A stretch of 52,723 nucleotides of DNA from a virus. The stretch lies in the IMG/VR virus record IMGVR_UViG_3300027759_000119, positions 1-52,723 of that record; one strand, written 5' to 3'. A program made the translations under genes and the position numbers. Shown here piece by piece: positions 44,259-52,403 of this stretch. How positions within the stretch are numbered: the first letter of the stretch is position 1; every line of letters starts with the position of its first letter. Under the pieces are notes generated by a model. The model worked only from the letters and a program-made list of their open reading frames with translations, was not told the DNA's origin and made no database searches.

Positions 44259-45276
44259 TAGAATTGAAATAGACTTACGCGGTGCAGATAATTTGACACT
44301 GTATATTGATGTTGCAGACAACAGCCTCAGTCGCAAATGGCTTGCCGCATTGAATGATATCATACGCAACAATTTGCATTTGGAAAAAAACTACTGCTGG
44401 TTAGGATGGACTGAGAGCAAACGCAATGCTGAATATATTGTAGGGCAAATCAATGCCAGCATTGACGCAATTAACACAGCCAACCTGGGGTATACCATCA
44501 ACGATCAGTTCACAGTAGAAGGCACCATACAAGACAACTTGGATGTTGATCATGAACGTATGAACTGGTTGCATCGTTACTTCGAAGACCTGCAAGGACA
44601 TTCCGGGCACATGAGTGACTACTGGAACAAGGCTGACGCTGGCACACGCTGGCACATACGACAACTAAACTTGTTGTGTCATGAATACGAAAGTCTGGTG
44701 CTGAGCATGCGCAAGGTCATGCAAGCACCCGAATGGCGCAGACCCAGCCAGCTGATGTGTTGGCTCAATGCACCACGCTTCTCATTGGACTCAAACGATT
44801 ATGAACTGTTTGGCATAGACACAATCAACAGACAAATGGGCGGAGTTTATGTGGGTGTGAACAAAGCAGTAGGCAAAGCACATTGGGAAGTGTTCAATGA
44901 TGAGGGCCGCAGTATAGATGAGTTGGTTACAACCAGTTTGCGAAATCAAACAGAAGCCGCTGGCGATTTTGACATAGAGTGGGCTAGAGATCCGGGTGCA
45001 TATCATTGGCAAATTAAGAAATTAACCGACTTTCGTGAATGGTTGACTGACAATGGATTTGATCCTGAAGACAAATCGTTGACCATTGGACATCCACAAG
45101 TAGCACAAGTTAATCTAACAAAAACATTTGGTACACTAGACTACAATCAAATTTGGCAACAAATTGCCGGTCATCTTGATGTATATAAAATACGTACCAG
45201 CGATGCTGAAGCTACATATGAATATTGCTGGAGCGATCGAGATTATGCTGAACAGCAAATAAGGAGATTGACATGA
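44251..45276 (+). CDS. unknown protein linking radical SAM and carbamoyltransferase genes, 341 aa
   Basis: Start is TTG at 44251 with GGTGGA six bases upstream, overlapping the previous gene by eight bases. The N-terminus, IEIDLRGADNLTLYIDVADN, is strand-like; the middle is helical and rich in His, Trp and Asn (MNWLHRYFEDLQGHSGHMSD, RWHIRQLNLLCHEYESLVLS). Later segments include MCWLNAPRFSLDSNDYELFG and YVGVNKAVGKAHWEVFNDEG. I recognise no family and see no catalytic signature, membrane segment or Cys cluster. Translational coupling to the enzymes on both sides suggests it acts with them, perhaps as a substrate-binding partner or as another transferase. That is inference from context only. Confidence 0.65.
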   Translation: MLDRIEIDLRGADNLTLYIDVADNSLSRKWLAALNDIIRNNLHLEKNYCWLGWTESKRNAEYIVGQINASIDAINTANLGYTINDQFTVEGTIQDNLDVDHERMNWLHRYFEDLQGHSGHMSDYWNKADAGTRWHIRQLNLLCHEYESLVLSMRKVMQAPEWRRPSQLMCWLNAPRFSLDSNDYELFGIDTINRQMGGVYVGVNKAVGKAHWEVFNDEGRSIDELVTTSLRNQTEAAGDFDIEWARDPGAYHWQIKKLTDFREWLTDNGFDPEDKSLTIGHPQVAQVNLTKTFGTLDYNQIWQQIAGHLDVYKIRTSDAEATYEYCWSDRDYAEQQIRRLT

Positions 45277-45374
45277 AATGGTTACGCAGAATTTGGGATA
45301 GAATTACCCTAGAAATACGCTATAGGAAAAAACTAAAAGAACTTCGCAAACGAGATCCATTCATCTATAAATGA
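45273..45374 (+). CDS. 33-residue basic amphipathic peptide gene
   Basis: A very short gene joining its neighbours by four-base overlaps on both sides (ATGA at 45273 and again at 45371). It has a clear AGGAG ribosome site at 45262-45266. The peptide is strongly basic: WLRRIWDR, then IRYRKKLKELRKRDPFIYK, predicted to form an amphipathic helix ending in a DPFIYK tail. I recall similar RKKDPFIY-ending peptides in aquatic T4-like phages, which supports a real gene. It could bind membrane, nucleic acid or a partner enzyme. Because it sits after six radical SAM genes, a precursor-peptide role deserves testing, although it has no Cys and few residues typical of thioether substrates. Confidence 0.7.
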   Translation: MKWLRRIWDRITLEIRYRKKLKELRKRDPFIYK

Positions 45375-46855
45375 ATATCTTAGGAATCTCAGCTGGCTTT
45401 CATGATGCTGCCGCCACAGTGATCAGCTCACGAGGTGACATTGTATTTGCTGGACATGCAGAACGCTACAGCAAGAAGAAGAATGATGCTGACATCAACC
45501 TTGGCCTAATCTGGGACGCATGTGACCAAAATCTTGCCGTTGATCATGTGGCTTACTATGAGACGCCATGGAAAAAACAACTGCGCCAGTGGTACAGCGG
45601 TCAAGGCATAGAGTGGAACAAGTTGACCACAAAACAAATACTCAAGCAACAACTCAAAGGATTTTTTCCAACAGCATCACACAGTTGCCACAGTCATCAC
45701 CTTAGCCATGCAGCCGGTGGATTTCAGACCAGCCCATATGACCGTGCCACGGTGGTGGTAATTGATGCCATAGGCGAGTGGGATACAATCACAATCTGGG
45801 GAGCAGAATATGATCGACAAGGACGAGCAAGATATCAGCGATTGTGGGGACAACAATATCCGCACAGCCTGGGTCTCTTTTATAGTGCAATTACTCAGCG
45901 TGTGGGCCTACACCCACTAGACGAAGAATACATTACCATGGGCATGAGTGCTTATGGCAGTGATCATTACAATCGTGTGATGGAATCAGTGTTGATTCGT
46001 GACCCATACGAAATAGAGTTTGGACAAAACTTGCACACCGGAGTCACGGATGATTTCATGGGCGGTCTCAGCAATGAAGATATTGCTGCCAGTGCTCAAC
46101 GATTGTTAGAACGCCTGATAGGCAATGTCATGCGTAGGGCCAGAGATTTCAAATGGAGCACTAATCTTGTGTACCAAGGTGGTGTTGCACTCAACTGTTT
46201 GGCCAATAGACGATTAGGAAATTACTTTGAAAACATCTGGATCATGCCCTGTCCTGGAGATGCAGGGTCAAGTCTTGGAGCCGCTGCCTTTGCTTATGGT
46301 AAACGTCTGCATTGGCACAATGCGTACCTTGGCTATAATATCCCTGGTGCTTATCCTGTTGATCGTATTGTCTGTGGTTTACTTGACACTGGCATTGTTG
46401 GAGTGGCTAACGGTCGTGCTGAATTTGGCCCAAGGGCGCTGGGCAACCGAAGCTTACTTGCTGACCCCCGTGGCGCAAAAATTAAGGATCAAGTAAATGC
46501 AATCAAACGACGACAAAAGTTTAGACCCTTTGCACCAGTTATTTTAGAAGAACATGTCGGCGAGTATTTTGCTATGCCTCGTGGATGGAGTGACAGTAGG
46601 TATATGCAAACAGTTTCTCTTTGCAAGAATCCTGACTTATTTCCTGCTATTGTTCATGTTGATCAAACTAGTCGTGTGCAAACTGTACCAAAAGATGGCA
46701 GTGGCATAAGACAGTTATTAGAAGCATGGCATGCACAAACTGGTTGCCCTATGCTGTTAAACACCAGCCTCAACATACGTGGTGAGCCCATGGTCAACGA
46801 TCGTTCAGATGCTGATCGTTTTGAAATGCTATATGGAGTAACAGTATATTCATGA
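45371..46855 (+). CDS. carbamoyltransferase, NodU/CmcH/TobZ family
   Basis: 494 residues, somewhat shorter than the usual 550-600. The N-terminal Kae1-like domain starts ILGISAGFHDAAATVISSRG and has AGHAERYSKKK; the metal-binding motif is HHLSHA (His109, His110, His113). Also present are YQGGVALNCLANRR, GDAGSSLGAAAFAYG, the C-terminal-domain signatures FGPRALGNRSLLADPR and FRPFAPVILEE, and LLNTSLNIRGEPMV near the end. The family moves a carbamoyl group from carbamoyl phosphate, through carbamoyl-adenylate, to a hydroxyl of a sugar or antibiotic (nodulation factors, tobramycin, cephamycin). The likely acceptor here is a sugar made or transferred by neighbouring gene products. The start overlaps the 33-residue gene and the end overlaps the next start, so it is translationally coupled to both. 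Confidence 0.88.
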   Translation: MNILGISAGFHDAAATVISSRGDIVFAGHAERYSKKKNDADINLGLIWDACDQNLAVDHVAYYETPWKKQLRQWYSGQGIEWNKLTTKQILKQQLKGFFPTASHSCHSHHLSHAAGGFQTSPYDRATVVVIDAIGEWDTITIWGAEYDRQGRARYQRLWGQQYPHSLGLFYSAITQRVGLHPLDEEYITMGMSAYGSDHYNRVMESVLIRDPYEIEFGQNLHTGVTDDFMGGLSNEDIAASAQRLLERLIGNVMRRARDFKWSTNLVYQGGVALNCLANRRLGNYFENIWIMPCPGDAGSSLGAAAFAYGKRLHWHNAYLGYNIPGAYPVDRIVCGLLDTGIVGVANGRAEFGPRALGNRSLLADPRGAKIKDQVNAIKRRQKFRPFAPVILEEHVGEYFAMPRGWSDSRYMQTVSLCKNPDLFPAIVHVDQTSRVQTVPKDGSGIRQLLEAWHAQTGCPMLLNTSLNIRGEPMVNDRSDADRFEMLYGVTVYS

Positions 46856-47079
46856 AGTCAGCACAAGAACATTTAAAAGATTCACAAATGGGTTACTGGG
46901 CCCATATGGCACACAGTTTTAAACAAAGCAACAGGCTAGTAGACATTGCTGTCAAAAGTTATATACATGGCATATTCCCTTGGTTCTTCGCCAATCGTGG
47001 ACCCGTGGGTGTGTTCAAGATCTACCGAGAAATCCGCAACATGCGCCACATTAGAAAAATACTAGACCGTCAAAGGTAA
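46852..47079 (+). CDS. small DUF6356-like protein, 75 aa
   Basis: Start overlaps the carbamoyltransferase stop (ATGA). The pattern EHLKDSQMGYWAHMAHSFKQ, then IAVKSYIHGIFPWFFANRGP, resembles the small DUF6356 family, in which a central hydrophobic HG-x-FP-x-xF segment may touch the membrane. The C-terminal KIYREIRNMRHIRKILDRQR is a basic helix reminiscent of the 33-residue peptide encoded at 45273. Last gene of the plus-strand operon; its 3' end overlaps the end of the convergent amidinotransferase gene by ten bases. Family call is from memory of the motif and is moderate; no function is known. Confidence 0.6.
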   Translation: MKSAQEHLKDSQMGYWAHMAHSFKQSNRLVDIAVKSYIHGIFPWFFANRGPVGVFKIYREIRNMRHIRKILDRQR

Positions 47080-48107
47080 GTCTCTAATCCGCCGCGTCTG
47101 CGGATGTCTTGAGTGCAACAGCTGATACCGCCATCCCAGAAATAACTGTGTCGCAATTCACTGATGATGGGTTCTATCCTGTGCCGACGGCAGTAGTCAA
47201 ACACTTCTTTGTTGTATGCTGAGAATATAACATGCGACTCGTCCAACACAAGGCAGTTGACGTCAAACACAGTCTCAGCAACAAAGCCAGTCCACTTGGT
47301 CAAGTAAGTATTCACAAACTCTGTGAACTCTGGTGTGGGTGTTTGTCCTTGCACATACCATGCACCTGGTGATTGTTCATACTTGAATTTGCCCACTTCC
47401 ATGGCAGCCCAAATACTACTATCCCAAATTTTACAAACGTCCCAGCCTGGAAAGTCTGCAGCCAAATTCAAGTTAACATCATGTTTGCTTGACAATAACA
47501 CACCAGGCTTTAGTATAGCAAACACAGCATCACCGTGACCGTCTGTGATGGCTTCGTGTATGCGATACTCAGTACCTAGTACATTGTCCACAATCCAACG
47601 AGTTTGATCTGGACGCAAAAAGTCTGAGTTGTCAAAAAATACATCGCGTCCTACACGCACAATGCAACTTGCTGATGCTTGATTGAGAACGCAATTCTTG
47701 TCCCAGCCTGTGGGACCATGTGGATTGATCACTGTGCCACCGGCCTGTTCATATTCTTTACACAGTCCATCTAATTCTTGCATGGCCAATACACGCAATA
47801 GTCGATCACCCAGTGTGATCTGCCAGTCTCGTGGAGTCAATGGTGGCAATGGTGCACCATTGCCGGTTAGTTGTTCTTGTTGAAAACGGTGTTTGTTGGG
47901 CAGGTCAGGTCTTCGTACTCGCGCACCATAAGTCTCAATGGTTTTTTGCAAATTAGATAAATCTTCCTCAGTTTCATATAATATCTGTTGTAGTTGATTC
48001 CGCACTTGCGGATTTTTAATAAAGTCAAAGTAGTCTGGGGTGTATGCACGGCCCACAATGACTTCCTCTAAGGGCTGCCAACTGGTGTATGAGTTAATGG
48101 GATTCAT
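47070..48107 (-). CDS. glycine amidinotransferase-like enzyme
   Basis: 345 residues. The amidinotransferase signature is complete: SYTSWQPLEEVIVGRAYTPD at the N-terminus, TPRDWQITLGDRLLRV (Arg93, Asp94), TDGHGDAVF (His191, Asp193), and WDGGISCCTQDIRRRG at the C-terminus with Cys330 aligning to the catalytic cysteine of mitochondrial GATM (GG-x-x-C ... RRRG). Such enzymes move an amidino group from arginine to an amine, giving guanidino products in creatine, toxin and streptomycin-type aminocyclitol pathways (StrB). A guanidino-sugar or guanidino-peptide product is plausible here. Last gene of a three-gene minus-strand operon, overlapping the upstream glycosyltransferase gene by 14 bases. Which amine it uses is unknown. 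Confidence 0.85.
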   Translation of the reverse strand: MNPINSYTSWQPLEEVIVGRAYTPDYFDFIKNPQVRNQLQQILYETEEDLSNLQKTIETYGARVRRPDLPNKHRFQQEQLTGNGAPLPPLTPRDWQITLGDRLLRVLAMQELDGLCKEYEQAGGTVINPHGPTGWDKNCVLNQASASCIVRVGRDVFFDNSDFLRPDQTRWIVDNVLGTEYRIHEAITDGHGDAVFAILKPGVLLSSKHDVNLNLAADFPGWDVCKIWDSSIWAAMEVGKFKYEQSPGAWYVQGQTPTPEFTEFVNTYLTKWTGFVAETVFDVNCLVLDESHVIFSAYNKEVFDYCRRHRIEPIISELRHSYFWDGGISCCTQDIRRRGGLETYL

Positions 48108-49251
48108 TGATTTCCTTGATTAGGGTATTTAAACGGTCCTTCTTGCTGGCCAGAAATAACTGTTGGTTATGTTGTATATCTGCACGACACAATTCAAACA
48201 GTTGTGGTAAATCTGGTTGAGTAAAAAAGATTGATCGAGTCAATGCCATCCATCGCTGTGTGGCATTGGGTTCTAGATCGTAACTGTTGTCCAGTATGTT
48301 ATCAAACACACGATATCCTAAATCACGTAGCACTTGTAAACTGCCTGCAGGCCCTGCTACAAAAAACATCTGTCCATGCTTGATGGGTTTGAATGTTTTT
48401 TCAGTTAAAAATGTACCACTGTGCTGAATATCAAAATGTGTTTCCATCACAATATTACAATAACTGTTGACATGATATTTGGGTATCAAGGTGCTGTGAT
48501 TGTTGCGTTGATCAAAATCCAATTCATCACTGATGTAAGGTGCAGACTGTAAGAATTTTTCAGTTCGTGTGCGCAGTCCTGCAATGTCATCAATTTCAAT
48601 GGCACAGTCTGCGTCGACAAATTCACCTGACTCACAGTAACTCCAGTATGACTGAGTCAATATGCCATTGTGTTGCAAGTCTGCCATGGCCAACGCACGC
48701 CACGATTTATGCAATCTGTTGAGCACAGTAAAGTCACGCTCTCTTGGTTCACGGTGTATCTTTAGTGCCGGACTTGACCGATTGCGTTGATAATACCAAA
48801 GTTCAAAGTCTGCAAAGTACACAAAATTTTCCAACTGTTTGGCAGCAGTATTACCACTGACAAATTTGTAACAGTCGTTGCGCAAATTGTGCTTGGTGCA
48901 TAATTCGTCTAACCTAGATTTGATATGGAAAGGGTTGTCTCCTTCATGGTAGTAAAATAGCACACGCACGTCATCAAAGAATAATCCAGCACGTATGCGT
49001 TTAGGCAAGAGTTCAAAGTAATCAATGCTGAAATCGAAGAACCCCAATCCCACAGGGTATAATGCATTAGCCGGCCACTCTGAATCAATGTCTACGATGT
49101 TTAGTTCGACCCCATGAGCAACACAATACTCTTGCAGTCGCAAAGGCACAGTGTAAGGATAATGTTGATCAAAATCCTGGCTTGATGTCTGCGCCAAGGC
49201 AGGATATATCTTACCGTTGACTACGCGGTCCGCTATCAAATTCAATGTCAT
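48094..49251 (-). CDS. GT-B glycosyltransferase-like protein with TEKTFKP motif, copy 2
   Basis: 385 residues. The C-terminal half has YCNIVMETHFDIQHSGTFLT, then EKTFKPIKHGQMFFVAGPAG and DLGYRVFDNILDNSYDLEPN, the same blocks as the glycosyltransferase at 36713-37816 and the next gene at 49211-50398. The N-terminal half has LFFDDVRVLFYYHEGDNPF and a charged mid-region with FTVLNRLHKSWRALAMADL. Its N-terminal end overlaps the upstream gene by 41 bases and it runs into the amidinotransferase gene, so the three are co-translated. Likely a cytoplasmic sugar transferase; the shared motif suggests a GT10-like donor site. Acceptor unknown. Confidence 0.6.
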   Translation of the reverse strand: MTLNLIADRVVNGKIYPALAQTSSQDFDQHYPYTVPLRLQEYCVAHGVELNIVDIDSEWPANALYPVGLGFFDFSIDYFELLPKRIRAGLFFDDVRVLFYYHEGDNPFHIKSRLDELCTKHNLRNDCYKFVSGNTAAKQLENFVYFADFELWYYQRNRSSPALKIHREPRERDFTVLNRLHKSWRALAMADLQHNGILTQSYWSYCESGEFVDADCAIEIDDIAGLRTRTEKFLQSAPYISDELDFDQRNNHSTLIPKYHVNSYCNIVMETHFDIQHSGTFLTEKTFKPIKHGQMFFVAGPAGSLQVLRDLGYRVFDNILDNSYDLEPNATQRWMALTRSIFFTQPDLPQLFELCRADIQHNQQLFLASKKDRLNTLIKEINESH

Positions 49252-50398
49252 TTAACATGTCCTGCAGTTCTTGCCATAATATCTGTTCAAAGCCGCCACC
49301 GTAAAAATGATTCCAATTGTGTCGAACAATGTCCCATGCGCTGTCAAATATGGCCTGACGATGTTCTCCTAATTCATCCAATAGTTTCAATGTGTGTGCG
49401 ATCTTCTCTATACGTTTTGAATCATCAGGTTCGTCATCATAACTTTCGTCCCACAGGTCGCCAAATGTTTTAAACCCATAACTGCGCAAGTATTTCAAAC
49501 TGCCCTGTGTGCCCACAATCACAAACGGCATGCCCAGGGCTATAGGCTTAAACGTCTTTTCGGTCAAGTGATGCCTACGTCCTGTGGCCACAGTCTCAGT
49601 AACCAAGTATAACAGGCTTTCAGCACTTTGGTCAAACAAACTGAGCCAACATGAATGCATGGGATGATCAAATTCTCCCTCAAAGTTCAATGGCAAGGAC
49701 TGCTCGGCAAACACAGTGTCAATGTCTGGATATTTTAATTTAAGTGGCTGAACAGCATCCAGTATGGAAACATTTTCTGCAGGGCACGTTTCTGGGCACG
49801 ATACATGATTATCAGTCATGCCCAGTTTGAATATCCAATACAGCATTTCCAATCGGTGCTGTCGTTCTCCTGCCACAATGCGATTAGGTGCTAGAAAAGT
49901 CTTTGTGATAGTTCTTTGTTGCCAAGGAGTAATCAAAAAAGTACGGTCATAACCACGATACCAATCCAATGCTGCCCAGCCATGGAAGAAATAGTAATAA
50001 TGCTGCCAACCAAATTTTTCACACACTGCGCTCACAGTATCGCTGTCACGTTCGCTGGTGATGATTGCACCTATTGTTCGATTGATTTTTAGGGATTTAC
50101 TGTAACCAGAATCCATAGCCATTTGATTTAATTGATTGCGTCGATCTATTACTTGGTGTAAGTCTTGATTGTTGGCAACTACTTGTTCAAATGTGGGCAT
50201 GTGTACGTTCAAATGAATAGGCTCTTGGTCCCACAATAGTGTATAATTGTGTTCAACTAAGTCGTCTCTGCCATAATTAACTAGACTGTCAGGATCTGTT
50301 CTACCAAAAGGTTCGCACCACCATAATCTCACTCCAGGATGATGCCGTTTAATCCAAGGCCAAATGGTGTTATCATAAATCTCATCTATTCTAAGCAT
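49211..50398 (-). CDS. GT-B glycosyltransferase-like protein with TEKTFKP motif, copy 3
   Basis: 395 residues. First gene of the minus-strand operon, with a candidate promoter at 50408-50436 and no ribosome site. The N-terminal half includes LLWDQEPIHLNVHMPTFEQV, where WDQEP recalls similar segments in phage glycosyltransferases, and WQHYYYFFHGWAALDWYRGY. The C-terminal half has LLYLVTETVATGRRHHLTEK, then TFKPIALGMPFVIVGTQGSL and YGFKTFGDLWDESYDDEPDD, the block shared by all three GT-B-like proteins here. Its ATG shares the palindrome CATG with the start of the divergent gene at 50397. Probably acts with the amidinotransferase, since the genes overlap in one operon. Confidence 0.62.
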   Translation of the reverse strand: MLRIDEIYDNTIWPWIKRHHPGVRLWWCEPFGRTDPDSLVNYGRDDLVEHNYTLLWDQEPIHLNVHMPTFEQVVANNQDLHQVIDRRNQLNQMAMDSGYSKSLKINRTIGAIITSERDSDTVSAVCEKFGWQHYYYFFHGWAALDWYRGYDRTFLITPWQQRTITKTFLAPNRIVAGERQHRLEMLYWIFKLGMTDNHVSCPETCPAENVSILDAVQPLKLKYPDIDTVFAEQSLPLNFEGEFDHPMHSCWLSLFDQSAESLLYLVTETVATGRRHHLTEKTFKPIALGMPFVIVGTQGSLKYLRSYGFKTFGDLWDESYDDEPDDSKRIEKIAHTLKLLDELGEHRQAIFDSAWDIVRHNWNHFYGGGFEQILWQELQDMLNDIEFDSGPRSQR

Positions 50399-52403
50399 GT
50401 TTGACGTATTTTATTTCAGTGATGGGCGTAAGCCAAATTTGTTTCCACATGAGAGATCAGTGGATTCATTCCAGCATGCACAGAAGTTGAGTCGCACACG
50501 ATTTTTCTGGATTGTGCATTACTTAGCGGACTATGGGGACTGGGACTGGCTTTTTGAACCCCCACCATGGGAGGCTGATCAACGACATGTATGGACCAGT
50601 CAATGGCAACCTGATTCGGGCACATACCTTGTGCCACGTGCCGGCTATGAACACACAAATTATCACACAGATCGCGTCATAACAAGATTGAGCAGTAGAG
50701 ACGGTTGGCGCATACCTCCAAACATAGATGCTGACAGTTTCGACTTCTCTTGGCATCCATTGCCCAGCGATCACTATCAACATCACTTTCCCACACAATG
50801 GCAGAGTGCAGGTGGACCTGTGTACAATTCAGGTGCTGATCAAATCAAAATGGAAACGTGCCAGCATGCAGTGGCACGATCCACCAAAAAGTGTTGGACT
50901 GTGCCTGCGGGAGTTGAACCTGTGGATCAGTCGTGGCATCCAAATCCGTTTGATCCTCCGTACATTTATCAGTTTGGTACGCAACATCAACGCACAGGAG
51001 GACCTACATACACGGTGCCTGGCGCAACAGAAGTAAAATATGTGGATCAAATACGTGCCACAACAAACCGAGTGGCCACAGCCATATACGAAATAGATCA
51101 CTTGTGTGGCTCAGTAGGGCAAATACCTGGAACCACACGGACTGTGCGTTACTTTGACAACTACAGAGACACACTAATACGCATTGCCAAGGGCATAGGC
51201 ACAGAACATGAGTTTGTTTGGATATGTAGCAGCATTTGTGATTACACTGGCTTTGACTTTTCATGGCATCCCGAACAATGGCAGGCCACCATGTTGCATG
51301 TGTTCAAGTCTGACAATGATCAAAAATTTGGAGATACATTCTTCATGCATGTGCCCACATTCGCTGCCAGAGCAGAAAAAAAAGAACTGTTGGAATGGTC
51401 GGATGTGAATTTTGTTGACATTAGTGTACCACGCAGGCCCATGCCAGTGATTGTACACAATGGTGATAGTCAAGTGGATGCAGTTAAAAACACTGAGTGG
51501 GCGGGCCCACTTGCCACGTTTACCAACCATGACTATGTGCCGGGTAATCTTGTGACTGTGCCACTATGGCGGCAAGACACCAAGACCATTGTGCCTGTTG
51601 GTTCAGGTGCAGGCACAGTAGTTGTTCCCAAAGTAGCTGTGCCTTACATAAACACACAGTTGTATGACTATGCTCACATAGACCGCACACAACGTATTTT
51701 GAAAGATCCGCCCTTGGACATTGTGTTCATCAGCAACGGTGAAATAAATGCCGAAATTTACTTTGAACATTTGGCATACACAGCCCACGACGCAAATCAT
51801 AAGAATCTCATGCATCATGTGTCGGGTGTGAATGGTCGTGTGGCAGCATATCAAGCGGCTGCTAGACAAAGTACTACGCCTTGGTTCTTTGCTGTGTTTG
51901 CCAAACTAGAAGTCACTAGAGATTTTGACTGGTCCTGGCAACCGGATCGCATGCAACAACCCAAGCACTATATCTTTCATGCACACAATCCTGTGAACGG
52001 CTTGGTATATGGGCACCAGGCCATGATTGCTTACAACAAACAGCTGGTGTTGGACAACACAGGTGAAGGCCTAGACTTTACCTTGGACCAACCACATGAA
52101 GTTGTGCCCATTGTGTCGGGCACAGCCATGTATCATGATTCGGACTGGATGTGCTGGCGCACTGCATTTCGTGAAGTGCTCAAATTAAAAGCCAGTTTGC
52201 CTGATGTGGAAAGCGAGCACAGACTTAGAACTTGGCTTGGGGTAGATCGTAGTGATGGCGCATGGAGTCAGAAAGGCGCAGAGGACGCTGTGGAGTACTA
52301 CGACTCAGTCGGCGGCGACTTTGAGGCGCTGAAGAAAAGTTATGAGTGGTCTTGGTTGGCCACGTATGCGTTTGTCAAACGCAGTCTAACACCGAATCAA
52401 TAA
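50397..52403 (+). CDS. repeat protein with degenerate glycosyltransferase-like units, 668 aa
   Basis: Three related units are visible. Unit 1 (residues 1-190) starts FDVFYFSDGRKPNLFPHERS; unit 2 (about 195-400) has YVDQIRATTNRVATAIYEID; unit 3 (about 440-668) starts DIVFISNGEINAEIYFEHLA. Each has an aromatic strand followed by a motif of type FDFSWHP or FDWSWQP and a GG-x-(V/T)Y turn: SFDFSWHPLPSDHYQHHF, GFDFSWHPEQWQATMLHVF and DFDWSWQPDRMQQPKHYIF. Unit 3 also matches the intact protein at 34406 (GVNGRVAAYQAAARQSTTPW against GIKGSDAAHKAAAAASTTER), but where that protein has DGDN these units have ADYGD, CDYTG and KLEVT, so the metal-binding motif is lost. It may be a non-catalytic sugar-binding scaffold. 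The 3' end overlaps the convergent DegT gene by 29 bases. Confidence 0.6.
   Translation: MFDVFYFSDGRKPNLFPHERSVDSFQHAQKLSRTRFFWIVHYLADYGDWDWLFEPPPWEADQRHVWTSQWQPDSGTYLVPRAGYEHTNYHTDRVITRLSSRDGWRIPPNIDADSFDFSWHPLPSDHYQHHFPTQWQSAGGPVYNSGADQIKMETCQHAVARSTKKCWTVPAGVEPVDQSWHPNPFDPPYIYQFGTQHQRTGGPTYTVPGATEVKYVDQIRATTNRVATAIYEIDHLCGSVGQIPGTTRTVRYFDNYRDTLIRIAKGIGTEHEFVWICSSICDYTGFDFSWHPEQWQATMLHVFKSDNDQKFGDTFFMHVPTFAARAEKKELLEWSDVNFVDISVPRRPMPVIVHNGDSQVDAVKNTEWAGPLATFTNHDYVPGNLVTVPLWRQDTKTIVPVGSGAGTVVVPKVAVPYINTQLYDYAHIDRTQRILKDPPLDIVFISNGEINAEIYFEHLAYTAHDANHKNLMHHVSGVNGRVAAYQAAARQSTTPWFFAVFAKLEVTRDFDWSWQPDRMQQPKHYIFHAHNPVNGLVYGHQAMIAYNKQLVLDNTGEGLDFTLDQPHEVVPIVSGTAMYHDSDWMCWRTAFREVLKLKASLPDVESEHRLRTWLGVDRSDGAWSQKGAEDAVEYYDSVGGDFEALKKSYEWSWLATYAFVKRSLTPNQ
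50408..50436 (-). promoter_or_regulatory. candidate sigma70-type promoter of the minus-strand operon
   Basis: On the minus strand: TTGGCT (50431-50436), 17-base spacer, TAAAAT (50408-50413), matching consensus at 4 of 6 and 5 of 6. Predicted start lies about three bases before the ATG at 50398. It is embedded in the first codons of the divergent gene. Confidence 0.45.

Noticed and set aside
45366-45373. TATAAATG, 7 of 8 matches to the late promoter
   Set aside because: It is the end of the 33-codon gene (TAT AAA TGA) overlapping the carbamoyltransferase start and lies in the middle of a tightly coupled operon; likely chance.
47087-47105. Inverted repeat ATCCGC-7-GCGGAT near the convergent gene ends
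   Set aside because: The 6-bp stem is inside the last codons of the amidinotransferase gene (RRRGG) and no T-tract follows on either strand, so it is not a convincing terminator.
50374-50381. CATAAATC upstream of the plus-strand start at 50397
   Set aside because: Only 6 of 8 matches and inside the divergent gene; not strong enough to call a late promoter for the 668-residue protein.
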